In this document: piece after piece, positions 12,201-27,200 of the stretch
Numbering within the stretch: position 1 is the stretch's first letter
Layout: each line of letters starts with the position of its first letter
From: Chrysomallon squamiferum
Lineage: Eukaryota > Mollusca > Gastropoda > Neomphalida > Peltospiridae
Length of the DNA stretch: 64,000 nucleotides
Assembly: GCA_012295275.1 (NCBI GenBank)
Contig: CM022670.1
Coordinates: 19,314,698 to 19,378,697 of the forward strand
Direction of reading: 5' to 3'
Notes under the pieces: model-generated
The model's input: the letters and a program-made list of their open reading frames with translations, nothing else
Told to the model about the DNA's origin: nothing
Database searches by the model: none
Translations under genes and position numbers: made by a program

Positions 12201-15200
12201 AGTCCAGTGTAATGGAGCATTTTGTGATTATCATATAATTAATCTTTATTCAAAAACATTATTAAATTTTACTTTTTATTTTAATAGAATTTTACAACAA
12301 AATAATAATATGGAAAGTGTACAAAATATATTGACACTATTTATTTTAATACTTGTTAAAAATCTTTTTTCATAGAATACAACTGTAGATTAGCATCTGT
12401 AAACAAAGGAATCCTTGAAAAAAACTAAATGTATTTAGACTCTTTGTTTTACTAACCACTCATACAGTTTTGATGTTTGTTTTTAACAGAGGAAGTCCCA
12501 CAAAGGTACCTCTACCAAGTCCAGCCATTCAGATAGCAGCTGGCAGTCACCATACAGTCATTTTACTTGCTAGTGGTCAAGTCTTCACTTGTGGAAATTT
12601 TCAAGTATTTATTTCTGTTTCTACATTTGTGACAATTTCATTTTTTACTGAAGTATAGTAATTTGTTTTGTCAGTATTTTAGACATTTTAAATTAACTTT
12701 AAATGAATCATGACAGATTTGTCAATTGTTAAGGTATATATTTTCTACTGTCTACGATAACGTATTTATGGAGTGAAAAGAGCTGTGCTTTGAATGCCAT
12801 TATTTACTTTTCTCTTTGTAATATCATGTTATAAGAAATATGCAATTTTACAGTAATAAATGATGATATTAAAATGTGGTACTAAAAATAGCTATATTTA
12901 TTCATATTTCAATAATTTCAGTTAATAGTAACAGAAATAAAGATTACAATTAAATATCTTTTGTTTGATTAACAGAAAGGGTCATTGGGAAGATCTGGTT
13001 CTGATGAGTCAGTTAAGAGTAAGAAACTGTACTGGTATGCAGTTGCCAGACCTGTACCTGGAGTTGGTGTGTATATTAGTAAAAAGAACTGAAATTATTT
13101 CATACATATCAAATCTTGGTTTGAGACTTTTACATATAGGCTGTTTGTTGAAAATTGAAAAAATTTAAAATTTAAATTTTTTGTTTATTTTTCTTATGTT
13201 TCTGTTGTATACTTAGAATAATCAGAGAAAATGAGTGAAAAAAAAAATCACAGAATATATTTTTGGAAAGTTTATAAGAAGGTTATGGCAAATAAAGTAT
13301 AAATGTAAAGTATCAGTTTTAATTACTATACTGATTAAAAGAAATTTCATGTTTGTCTTTTTTCTTGTTGAATAGTTCAAATTGTATTTTGTCACAGGGG
13401 CAAAATTTGGTTGTCGAGCTACATGGATTGGAGCTAGTGGTGATCAGACATATATGAGGATAGATGAGTCTCTGATAAATGCTCACAATCTGGCCAGATC
13501 TAATATATTTGCCAGCCAGACCTGTATAGGTAACATTTTGAGATGCTCTTAAAGAATATTAGATATTAAATATATTAGTGACAAACTTTATATTTAAAAA
13601 AATTCTTTTTAGTGAAAAAGGAGTTATATATACTCAAGTCACACTTTATCAGAAATGTGATAAAACTTTGGCATCAGTATAAGCTGAATGTAAAGTCTTT
13701 AAATGAAGTTCACTTAAACCTTGGAATTTTAGTTGTCATAATAATGTATAAAATGTTATAACAAAATACTCAGTTCATGGCTGTAGTACTTAATAACTGT
13801 TAGTAATGACTGATATTTTGATTATAACCATATTGGTAAATTTGAACATTATTTTTAAATTCAATATTGTTAAACATTTGAATTCTGAAGCATCATTGTT
13901 TTCTTGTTTCAGGTCTCATTCCCAAAGGTGAAGACAATGTTGGCATGATGAAGTGTCTAATGATACAGAAGGCAGATGGCAGCTGCAAAAGGTATAAGAA
14001 AATAATAAGTTATAGTTCTTAAATGGTAATTATTCTGTTTAAATTTGACAAAAAAACAATTTTGTATATTATATAGTTTATAGTACATATTATTAATTCA
14101 AGCAGCTATTCTTAGTCCAGAAAAAAATAAATTTGGTAATGGTGATGATGGTTATTATTTTAAGATTATTATTTTTACAGTTTCAGTGATCCTGACCAGG
14201 CTGATCTCAGCAGCCAAGCAGTTTGCATGGATCCTGTATATGATGTTTTGTGGGGGTAGGTGTTTTTATATAATATACATCTGAATTTATTATATTATTA
14301 AATGATTACAAGTTCCAGTCTAGTTAGATTAAACAAAAGATAAATCAGACATTTTTATAGTAAATTTAATTCTATTATTGTGGTTTTATGGGACTGATGT
14401 ATTAATAATATTGCATTTAGGCATAAAAACAAGGTTTTTCGATAGAGATTTAAGTCATGGAAATAATAAAATATTAAGTGCACTGAATCACCATTTCTAT
14501 ACCAATCTTAAAAAACATTAATATGGTACATTAATTCAGAATTTTTTTTTATCACTGAATTTTTTATGCATTCATACAGACATATATGTTTCTTATATGT
14601 TTTACAAACATTACCAGGTACAACCCACAGACTCACAAGGTGAATTGCTACAATGTCCTGTTTACTGAGGCACGAGATTTGAAAGTTGTGAATCCAAGCT
14701 ACTGCAATCATTTCAGTCCTGAAATAGCTGTTCCAGTGAGATTTGGTGCTGTAGCCAGCAGATCACATTGTGCCCTCCACATGCTCAGTAAGCACATCTG
14801 TTTTATCTCTTGTTGATCTGTTTCTGTTATCTTAGAGTGTCATTCCTTATCATAAAACAATATATGGATTGAATTTTTATAGTGTTTCTGTTATATTTCA
14901 TTTGTTGAATAAGAATTATATTATGAAGTTAGTAAAAGTATATGTACTTATATTTTTGTGTTTATTTGTATGTTTGTATGTACACGTTTTAGAGAGTGTG
15001 ATTGTGTGTGTGTGTGTGTGTGTTTGTGTATCTGTATCTATATCTGTCTTTCTATCTACATCTATATCTATATATCTCTCTAAGTTAATTTTTTGTTTAG
15101 GCTGTTTGGACACCTTGACAGTTTGTCAGCAGTTAAACATGACTGTAGTTGAAGAAACCAAAGAGAAACAATCAAGTTCCAAGATTTACATCAAAGAGGA

Positions 15201-18200
15201 TTATTCTGTTGTGAACCGATTTGACAGTAAGCAACATTTCAGATCTCTACTAAAGCCTAGTTATAATGCCATTTCAGTAGTTCTTTTTTGTAATTTAATG
15301 CATCATGGAAATCCTGGAAAGTATTGGAATTTTTTGGTTATAAATTCTAGGCCTGAATGTGGAATTAAGATAGTTCATAATAGAGATTATTGACCTGCAG
15401 TTTCTTCAACTTTCGAATGATAAAAATTAGTAGATAAGATAACAATTATTTTGAAACTTTCTTTCAGGTCATGGTGGTGGTTGGGGTTATTCTGGTCACA
15501 GTGTTGAGGCAGTCAGATTCAGCTGTGACACAGATGTTTTAATTGGGGGTTTTGGACTTTTTGGAGGAAGAGGAGAGTATGTTGGCAGAATTAAGGTACT
15601 CTTTCACTTGTCTTCATTTAGAAAAAGCAGTATCAATTGAAAACAATATCTGCTTTGGCAGTATGAGATTTAGATTCTTAAATTTATTAAAAAAAAGATT
15701 TGAAAACATAAAGAAATTAATGCTTTTCACTGACATCTTTTTATGGCATTTACAAATCTAATGTCTAATCATATTTTAGTTTTGGACATATACTTCTGTT
15801 AATTTTTCTTGATCAAGCCTACCTACATGATTTTTGTTCTGACAGATATTTGAGCTTGGAATAGATGGAGGTGAAAATGAAACTGATGGTGAACTTCTAG
15901 CAGAAACTGATGAAATTCCATTTGAATGTGGTGCAAGGTCAGTTGTGTTGGATTATGCTATATTTCATTTTAAAATGTATCATAAATACTTAAAAAGTTT
16001 AAAAACAAAGCAAAAAACTCCCTCCCACTGAAATTCTGAAATTAAAGAAATAATATATTATAAAATGTTATAGATGGCAATATAAGAGATCATAAAATTA
16101 GCTATATTTGTTTTAGTTTTTAAATGTAAAGGGTCTTCTGTAAGATGCATTTTGTAACTGATAATTTTCTTACCTATCAGGTTCTTAATTTATTTCAGAG
16201 AAAAATATTCCATGCTATTTGAGGAACCAGTAGCAATACAAGCAAATAACTGGTATGTAGCCTGGGCAAGAATTTCTGGACCTAGCAGTGATTGTGGTTC
16301 CAGTGGACGATCGTCTGTTACCACTGATGATCAGTGAGTTTTTAGAAAAATATTGCTTAATAAACATATTTTTAATATGCTCTGATTTTACAGTATGTCT
16401 GTTATAATACAAACAAAACACATTACTAAATACAACACAAAGTAATTCAAATTGTAATTGACACAGATCTTTCTTAATTATGATGTATGCAGTGATGGAA
16501 GAGCATTAGAAGAAGCATACTCATTATGGGATATTATGACTATAAATGGAAACAAATCTGAAAATTATTTGTTTATTATTTTGTTTTAGAAATGCACTTC
16601 TAGAGTTTAAAGGTATTCACAGAAATGTCTTGATGCAAAATAAAGTATTTACTTTTGTCATCTGCACCAAGAAGAAGGTGTTTTGATCTTCACTTGTAGC
16701 TGTTAAGTGTATCTTATTATCTCTGTTTAGAATTGTCTTCAAGTTCAAAAGTTCAAAGAAATCTAACAACGGAACTGATGTTAATGCTGGCCAAATACCA
16801 CAACTTTTGTACAGGTTTGAATATTTTTTTAATATTATTAGTACCATTCACAACTAACATTATTAAATAACAGGTTCATTAACTGTCAGGTTAAAAAAAC
16901 CACAAAAAAACCCCACTACAATTTTAATATGTAAAATAAATAAATTATTATGAAATTTATCAGTAATAGTACTGTGTAGTGTTAAATAAATCAAACAGTT
17001 GTATGAATATGAAGAAATAGTTATTGGAATAAAATAATGTAAGATTTCATTTCTGTATTAATTCTTTGCTGTTATCATTTTTTTTTCCATATCATTATTT
17101 AAACCTTACATTACTCTAAGTTATGTTTTCATCATACATTTTTAGACTGCCATCACGAGACAGTCCTGGTGTTATCAGAAGAAATGAACTCATTGATGTT
17201 GCTCACATTCTCAGCCAGGATTTCTCACATTCTGTAACTCCAGTAAGCTTTCTTTCATTTATTTCATTAAGATCTTTTTGCTGAGGATAGGAAATTATAA
17301 ATAGTTTCATTATAAGTAAATATAACAAAACATTGCCAAAAATTCAAGAAATTTACATTTTAGTTTTATATAGGTGAGTATTCTAAAAACATTACAGAGC
17401 TTAGAAGCTTTGGTTTAACTTTAAGAAATTATTAGATGAAAAACAGTTTTCAATTTAAAAAATAAACTGATTTTATAGCAAAGTCTGGAAGCCTTGCTGC
17501 AGCTGCTGGAGTGGGGCTGGACAACCTTTCACACATCAGTACGGGAAATAGATGGTTTGAAGGGCATTCACTTCACTGCTGCTGTTACTGAGCTACACAG
17601 ACTTGTCTACATCTGTAAAGCTTGCCTCAGACTCATCAAGATCTACATCAATGAAGTCTATCCTGATGGTGGTATACATTCATACATATATATATAAATA
17701 AATATAAACATTAAAATTTCTATATATAATTTTTTTTAACTATATTTTACAATACAAATAAAGCCAGTGTATTTGTTTTTTTAAATAAAATTACTATTAA
17801 TTATTAATTTAAAAAATATATATTTTCAGTGACAAAAAAGAAGTATCCAATGGAAACAACTGAATTAGCTGAACGTATAGGAAATACATGTGATCTTCTA
17901 AGGCGAGTGTTGGCTGATGAGTTCTACTCGTCAAAGTTTGAAGTGTTTCTCACTGAACCAGTTTCACTCACAGACTATCAGAACTTACGTGAGGAAATCC
18001 TTCTTGAGTGTCATGAGACTTTTAAATCATGTTTTCATGCATTTTATCCCACTGGGAACCTCAAATGGTGGTGTTTGTGTGATTTACTTTGTCAGATTGA
18101 ACCGGTAAGAAAACAAATTATTCTGAAGGTAAAAGCATTATAAATCTTTGTGCATTTTAATTAGATGTATATTTGTATTTTATTTAATTTCCTTAATTTT

Positions 18201-21200
18201 TGTATTTATTTATTTATTTTATATTTACTTTGAATGTGCTGTATTTGTTTTTCCTAATGGTGTTTTTAAAGTGTTAAATAGTTTAATAATGAAAATATAC
18301 TAACAAGCAATAATTATTAAAAATTACTTATTATTCTGTGAAAGTCAGTTTAATATCATCAATTTAATTTGTTTTGTAAATAAAAACAACAAATGAAACA
18401 TAAAGTACCATATAACGTTATATAAAACAAAATCTTAAAATATAAATATATATTAGACATTTTGTTGAACTTATTGTTTTTTAGAGAAATTAAAAAAATG
18501 ATTTTAAAAAGTTAATGATTTTATGTTTTGAATAAGTAAACTAACTGAAAATATTGAAAATTATTTATAAAAGGATTTACTGTGTTGTGTATACACATTT
18601 TTACTGGTAACTAAAAAATGTTAAAAAACAACAACATATATATATATATATTTTTTTTAACAGTTGAAGGAGTTAATAAGTTATTCATCTGTATTGTTTT
18701 AATAAGTAAACTAATAAAAAAAAAGTTAAAATTAACAATTTAAAGAATTAAACATTTGCTGAGATATGTACATATATTTTAAGAAGTAAACAAGAAATGC
18801 CATTCTGTGTGCTGTGTTTACTACCCTTTTTGTTTCATGTTATTTTTTTGCTCAACATTTACCCTCCTGATTTGCAGATACTAGAATTTAGTCCAAATAA
18901 ACCTGTGAAGAAGGTTTGTATGTACATGTAGTTGTACTGGCTTCACTAACACTGGCTGTTATTTTATTATGATTATTATTTTATTTAAGCATGTTATCTG
19001 TATTATGTTCAGCTTTATGGAAGCTGAGGTTTTGCCAAGTCTTCATAATTAAAAAAACATTTTAAGTTTACAATTTAAATCCACAGAATTTTGTTTCTGT
19101 TGGAACCATCCAAAGAAATATATTTTGTTTTCTTACTGTTATTTGTTTATTAGGTTTTTGTGTTTTGATTTTTTGATTTTTAAATTGCAGTGTGTCAGTT
19201 AATGGCAAAATAAAATTTCTGCCTAAACTTAGTTAAATGTTAAAAAAAACAAAAAAAAACAATTGTCCACAAAGTGATCTTTTAGATCTGTATGTATATA
19301 CATTCTGTTTATTAATATTACATTATCAAACTGAGATATTTGTAGCATGATTTTTAATTCACTGCTTACATGTATGCATCACCAATGGTATTGTTCTTTT
19401 TTCATTTCAGTGTAAATTCCTTGTGAGTCTCATCATACTTTTATCTTGCCCATATATCAAAATTAATTTAAAATTGTTTTTATTCCTCTTTTTATATCAT
19501 CCTACCTTGATTAGACCTAACATTATTTTAATATGTAATTACTTTAAAATGATCCACCTGCATCTACCCCCAAAACCCCCCCACCAAACAACAACTTATG
19601 CTGAAATAAGGCTGAACTTGAAGTTTAAACAGATAAATTATTTACATATATATCTTTCCTGTTCTTACTACTAATTATTTATACCACTGTATATTTAAAT
19701 TATTTATGTGAATAATGGTTGATGTCTTTTAGATAATTTTAATTATACATTTATAAGGAAATGGGGATTAAATTTATTAAGATGTCTAAAACAGATTTTT
19801 ACAGAAATTGTAACTGGTAAGAAGAGATCAAGCCTTAAGAAATTTCTTAAAACAATAACAACAGTAGTAATATTAATTTGGTTATGGGCTTAGAAGTAAA
19901 ACATAGCTAACCTGTGAATAACCAGAGGGGTGTAACAATAAATATCTGAGTAGTAATTTATTATAATGTTAATAAAGTAATAATGGTGATTAACACTGGT
20001 GCAGAATTAACATTTTTTTTTAATGGATATTTCAAGAAGTACTTTAAAATTCAACTATGCTCATGTGTCTTGAACTTTAAACCTGTAGAAACAAAGCATT
20101 AACATATCATGTGAATGTGTAAAAAAAAAAAAAAAAATTATATCAGTAATGAAAATGTTACTTAAGAAGATAATTTCTGTTTATGATTCCCATATTTATC
20201 CTGAAAGAAAATGGTTTACTTTTGTTAAGCATATGTTTTTTGTAATGTTTGTTGAAATTGTTTTGATTTGTTCTTTGAAACTTTAAAATTATTTTATTTT
20301 GTTCTTATCTTACCTTACTTGAGTATAATGAATAGTGTTTTCCAGTAATTTCTATGATGTTAAAATTTACATACCAGTTTCTTTTCCTGTTTCAGGATAT
20401 CAAGATTTTTAATTTCTAATCTTAATGTCATTGACATATTCATATTATAACTTTACTGCAGGGAATGCCAAATGTAAGTGGTGTTGGACGTCTTCTGGCT
20501 GCTGTAATGGAAGCCCTGTGCCATCCAGCAGTTAAACTGACCAGCATAATGCCCATCAACTGTGAACCAGAGGCTGAAGAAGTACTAAGAAGACAGTCGC
20601 TCTGTATGGATGACAACACTAACAGTCAGGCTAGACTTAACGAGATGCATAAGTATCCTGTATTAGCCAGTCACATGAGCTGCAGGATGGAGGTAACATA
20701 GCATATGATAATACTGTAGCAAAAAACTCTAAAATTTGTATGTTTCAGGTGTTGAAAATAAGGCTTGTAATTATCTATGTGGTGAAAAGAGCTTTAATAT
20801 TTACTGAATAATTATACTAGCAGTTTGTTTCTTTATAAAAGTTGACAATGATTGCCTTATTTACAAGCATGTGAATCACAACACATCATTAGAATGTGTA
20901 AACATTTTGTGTTAAATTTGAATATTGCTAACTTTAATGTAATAAGATTTTTAAAAAAGATTTTCAAGCAAGTCAGAATATATTCACATTGTCTGCAAAA
21001 CTGCTTTTACATACCCACCTCTTGTTGAAAATAATATTCATGTTTACATTTTTGATAGAGGTTACTTCTTTTAAAATTATTTTGTTATAATAAAATGGAT
21101 TGTATTGCAGGTTGACAGTTTTGGATGGGGCAGTCACATCACATTTAAAGAGGTTCTGGATCACCTTCTGATGATTGTTGCTCTGCCAGTACGACAGGCT

Positions 21201-24200
21201 CTTAGCAAAGATACACCAACATTCCCAACCTCATTAGTGATTAACACATGTGCTTTGATGACCTCCATCATTAGTGAACTGGCAGCTTCTGCTACAGGAT
21301 TAGAGGTTAATGAATGACAAAAACTGTCTGTTGTATATGTTACATTTATTAGTTTTATAAGTGTTATTGTTTTTATGAAACAGACAAATATAATACTTCA
21401 AATGATAAATGTAAATACAGGCTGAAGATCCCTTATCTGTAATGTTTGGATTTCATAATTTAGGGGGTTTGGGAATATAAGGAGATAACATGAAATCCAT
21501 TTACAGTTTATATGTAGCCAATACAGATAGCTTGCAAGTATTTTAAAATAATATATGCGTTTTTTTATTATTATTTTTTAAAATAATTTTATGAAATTGT
21601 ATGCTAAACCATTTGAACATTACACATATCAATGACTCAGTGACTTAAAAAAGCTTCAGATTTTGGAAATTTGAATTATGATCTGTATGCATCTTGGAAG
21701 AGAACCTATTTTCATACAGTCAGACATTACTAAATTGCACAAGCAGTCCTTTTGAAAAGAGCCTTCTGCAACTAGCCCATATCCACATTGTGAATGTATA
21801 TGTAAATAAATATTAATTTTTGATTTTAGATTGACTTCAACACTACATCAAGGCCACTGCTTGTTACACCTAACCGTTTCACTCGAACAAGTCAGGGTGC
21901 TTACTGGAACACAGGAAATGGAAGCCCAGATGCAGTGGCTTTCTCAGTAGATCGGCCAGGAATTATCATAGCTGGTGTCTGTCTTTATGGTGGTGGAGGG
22001 CAGTATGACTTTGAAGTTGAACTTCTTGATGAAGTATGTTTCTGTTACTTAATATATTTATATTTATGTGTAATATTCAATGAAATTTATTGTTTTTTTC
22101 CTAAGAACTTGCATAATTGAAGTTACTCACTGTTGAAGATAGTTAGCTATGTGAAAAATATACCACTACGTGTTTCTTCTTTGAAAAATATAAATCTATT
22201 TTGTTACATATCAGTCAAAATGTTAATTTTTTTTGTTTTCAAGTTTTATATTTAAAATTAAATCTACCTGTTGAATTATTTACTGCAGCAGCCTGGTGAC
22301 GGAGCTCAGGATCTTTCTCATCATCATCGCTGGAATAGTCTAGAGGTTGTGCGAGGAACTTATAAACCAGAAGACTGTGTCAATGATATAGCTGAAATAA
22401 AGTTTGATAGACCAGTTCCACTCAAAGTAAATAAAATTATGTATTATTTTTATATTAAGCTGATTAGAGCAGAAACAGATATTTTGAAGAATAAGAATTA
22501 AGTTATGATTAAAACTGAGAAATTAAAAATATGTCATATACATAGAACCATTTGAAAGAAAGTTAAGAGTAATGTAACCAGTTATATTAAAATGCATTTA
22601 GTTCCAAATTTAATATTTGAATTAATTATTTTCTAGTTTTCTTTTCTGTTTTTTTACAGAATATTTTATAAATCATTCCACTAGTGGCTTTTACTGTAAA
22701 TTAGAATAAATAAGTGGAAAACCTTTTTTTTGTTGTTACATTTGTTTTGTCAAAATGTGTTTTGGTTAACACATTTTCTTTTTTCCATTACAGGAGAATG
22801 TGAAATATGCTCTAAAATTAAAGAATTATGGTCCAAGGACATTAAATGGAGATGGGGGAATCAGCAAAGTCAAAGCATCTGATGGAACAACCTTCACCTT
22901 TACCCACTGTTTGTTCAGTACAAATGGCACTAATCATATGAGAGGTCAAATACCACAGATTCTGTACTACAGGTAAATCAATTTTAATTTTGAAATTCAT
23001 TACTTTAAAAATTGAAAAAAGAAAAAAAATTCAAGAACTACTCAAGTATGCTTAACTTTTAATTATACATTTTTATCAAATATTTTATCAACTGTTTTGA
23101 AATAAATTATTTACTGTATTTGTTCTTATTCGGCAAAATATTCCAAAATAGTTTTTTTTTATACATTTTTGCTTGATGGAACATTCTTTATAAGTCTTTA
23201 TATATGAATGTTTCATTATTTAATATATTTTTAATATGTTTTTAATGATGTTATAATTACTAACAGCACACCACAGGATGGTGAAACCTATCAGCAAACA
23301 AACAAGAATCTGGCAGAACTGCAGGCCAGGAAGAATGCTATTGATATCACTGGTGCTGTATGTCGAATGGCCACAGATCTTCTTCGCAGAGCTCACAGCT
23401 TGTCAAGTACAATTTCTATTTATTTACATTTTCTGCCCAGATATTATTAGATACATATTCTTTTTTTATTGATGATAAGTTAATCTCATATTATTAACTT
23501 TAATATTTTTTAACAGTCATCTGTTTTATGAATATTAGTATCCAAACATAATATATAAATGTATGGTGAGATAATTTGGTATGAAAATGAAACAGGTATT
23601 GTAGCAGGGGACAGGATTGCATGAAGAAATGAACATTTACAAAATACATAACACTTTGTATAATAACAGTAAAATACAGTTGCTTATTCCATACTTTTTT
23701 TACAGACATCAAAGTATTGGGATCGGGTATAGCTTAATGTTTTAAGACATGAGTGCAAGACTGAGTGCAAAACCAGTCATATTACAGTCATTAAAAGCTT
23801 TTATTTAGCATTAATCATGTTTTAAATAATTTCAGTTATTTTCATATCATTATCGATGAACATTACTCATGCATATAAATGTCAAATCTGCAAATAACAT
23901 GAAAAATAAATAATAAGCTTTAGTTGTAATTATTACATATATTGTAATGCAAAGTTTTATATAAATTTACTTTATAGTTGATGAAGTGGAAGAGATAATT
24001 GGCAAGTCAAATCTGTTCACATCACTTCTTCCTCTGCTGTTTGCTTATGTTGGTCCAATTGCAGCCCAGGATCCAAGGGTTTGTTTGCTTATTTTTTTAT
24101 TTTTAAATTTGATATGCTTCACAGTTTTTGGTAAATCTTTTCTAATTGTAGTGAACTTTTGATTTCTAAGATTTCCCATATCTGATAGTAGTATCTAAAA

Positions 24201-27200
24201 ATATTGTTATGTAATGAATACATCTATTAGGATTAAAATATAGTTAACAGACCTATATGAAAATGTCTTTATTTTTGTTTCAGGGAGCTATTCAAGTGTT
24301 GTACTTAATACTGGAGATTCTGCCTGCTGTTGTGTGTCTTACAAAGCAAATAGTGCCTGCCCCAATGAACACATCCTCAGTGTTTGAAAGCAGCATCAGT
24401 GACCTGGGAACAACATCAGAACATTATGCTGTTGTAGAGAGTGATCATCCTTACAAACCAGCAAGTGTCGCTAACTACAAGGCAAGAATTTAGTGTTTTC
24501 AAATAGAATCTTTTATTTTACATTTTATGTAATAGAAATTCTAAATAATATATATTTTTGTAGCTACCTGTATGTTTATTTCCACTGTTAAATGAGTAAT
24601 ATTAAAAATATTGAGGAATCTGCTGCTGTTTTTTAATTATTGTTAATTATGTTCTTTGTGGTAAACTGTAGGTTGAGTTTCCAGAATGTGTTCGCTGGAT
24701 GGCCATTGAATTTGACAACCAGTGCGCTACATCTCAGGTTGAAGATGCACTACAGCTGTTTATTCCTGCCAGAGTACTAAGAAAGGCAACTCCTGACAAT
24801 GTGGCAGTTGATGGCAGTAGTACAGAACAGGACATTGCATCTACACACTGGCCAGTATTGAAGAAATTCCATGGACAAAACTGCTGGCCCAAACAGGCAG
24901 TCATTCTTCCAGGTTTGTCATTAGTAATAACATAGATATTTTCTTTTATATATTATTTATTTAAATCAATTACATTTTTAATTTAAAAAAAAAATGTTGA
25001 TCTTAAGAAGAAATAATAGTGAATTTTTATTCCTTTTTCTTAGGAAATGAGGTAATCTTTTCCTTGGAAACAGCATCTGACTATGTGAAAGATGAGAAAG
25101 CATCATGCTATGGATTTAAATGCATTGTCATAGGATATGACTTTGATGCCAAACCAGAGAGTGTAAGTAATGTTCAACATTTAGAACATAAATTAAATTG
25201 AAATGAAAGATAGAATATAAGAAAAAAGCAAGAAAGAATGACAAAAAATAAAAATAAGGAAGATTAAAAGAAAGAAAAGTTTGCAAAGAGTCAGAATGTT
25301 GACACCAATCATTGCTAACTATGAAGTACTGCAATATTATAGAAAGTCTGCCCATTTCTCGTTGATCATGAATTTAAACAAACAAAAATAAGATTCTGCA
25401 GCAACTAAATATACATTTTAACAGATTAAAAAATTATTTTCTCTCTCTTGTTTTTGTTTTTCCATTAGAGCATTCTGCAGCTAGAAAAGGAACTGGCTTA
25501 TCTGGGAGGCATGTGTGCAGCAGCCCTTATGAGAAAAGACATCACTTTACCTCCAGGTTTATATACAGCATTACTAAATTTATTTTATAATTAATTATAA
25601 GATGTATTTAAGTCAAAGAGGCTTGAATCAAACTTTGTGATAATTTGAAATTTTTATAATTTTTGACCATAATTGTATGTTAACTTGAAAATGGCTTTTA
25701 TGAACCAATCAGACTCATAAAATAACATTTATTAAATAATATATTCAATGGTTTTATAATTAGTAATTATTGTTATTTGTGATGTATTTTATATAAAAAT
25801 GCTTCTTTTATCTTTATCTAATTAATATTATAAAATATTTCAGTTACCATTGAAGAACTGGATGATGAAATTGAAATAATAGAAGAAGGTGCTCAGTTGG
25901 TTAGTCATAGCATTTTATGTTTCTTTTAAATTGAATAATAAAAATATTTTCTAATAATTAATTACAACTATTAGTTATAATAATACCATTAAAAATTAAT
26001 ATCTAAATATGTTAAAATGTTTCAAAATTTGGATGCTTAAAAGAAATAAATAAATACAAAATAACTAGATATAAGTAGAATATATAAAATTTCAGTACAT
26101 TAATTCCAGGTTTATAATGCTCACTCCAATCTACTTGGAAAAGGATTTGCTCTGTCACAGCCACCAACAATCATCCAAGCCCTTGAAGGAAATTTACCAT
26201 TCTGCTGGCAATCAAATGAAAGATCTTTTCTTAAGGATTATGTTGCTTGTACTGCTGGTACCAGTGGAGGAAGACTTGCCAGGTGAGTTTAAAGAATTAA
26301 TTTGTAAAAAATAAGTTTTTACTCTTTACCACAACCATTTTGATTTATGTAAATTTAAAAAAAAAAGAATTTCAGGCATTTTAATATATTTTTAATTGGT
26401 CAGTTTTTATGAGTTCTAAATTGTTTCTTTACAAATTTATAGTGATTCATTCTGGGTATTAAAAATATAAACTTTATTTTACAATTTTAGAATACTTGGT
26501 CACGTGTGCTTAAATAAAAGTCAATTATAATATGTGCATTATTGTTTTAGATTATTATAGAAATTCATTACCAGAACTTTAAATATTATGGGATGTTTTG
26601 TTACAGATTTATGGTGGAGAATTTGTATCTAATTATTTGATTATTTTATTGATGATGTTAAATTAAAAATTGAAATGATAAATTCAGTGCAATTAATATA
26701 ATATTTCATTGTTTCAGATGGCTTCAGCCTGATTCCTATCTGGATCCTAAGCAGTGTGAGATTGTGTGTAACAAAGAGGAACTCAAGTGCAGCTGGCCTG
26801 CAGTAGTGACCATCTTAACAAAAGACCAATATGGAGATCTAGTGAATGTGCCAAATCTGAGGGTATGTTTGTGTTCACTTTCTTTCTTTCTTTTCTCTTT
26901 TTGCCTTAGCTCAGGATACGTCTATGACTGGCAATGCTTTCCTTGCTTTCTCTTTCTTTCTTTATCTGATTATTCAGGGGTTTTTTCTATCGTTCTTTCA
27001 TAATAAAGTCCACTGAATAATACTTAGGAAGTAAAATATAATGAATAGAGCGTCAGATGTATACAGAAATTCAGTTCTTGTTTTAATCTCTTTATATATA
27101 TAAATCAGGCAGTGTCATAAAAATGTTTGCTTTTGCTCAGTGTTATAAATTCTTTTTCTGGTCACAGTTCCTAAATACTGGTTGTATTGTTTTCAAATAA

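Noticed and set aside
14869-15393. 174-codon frame as a separate gene
   Set aside because: It is exon 28 of MYCBP2 read through the flanking introns and a microsatellite.
19410-19674. Possible exon after TTTCATTTCAG
   Set aside because: The downstream peptide is low-complexity, shows no family similarity, and exon 36 joins exon 37 perfectly without it.
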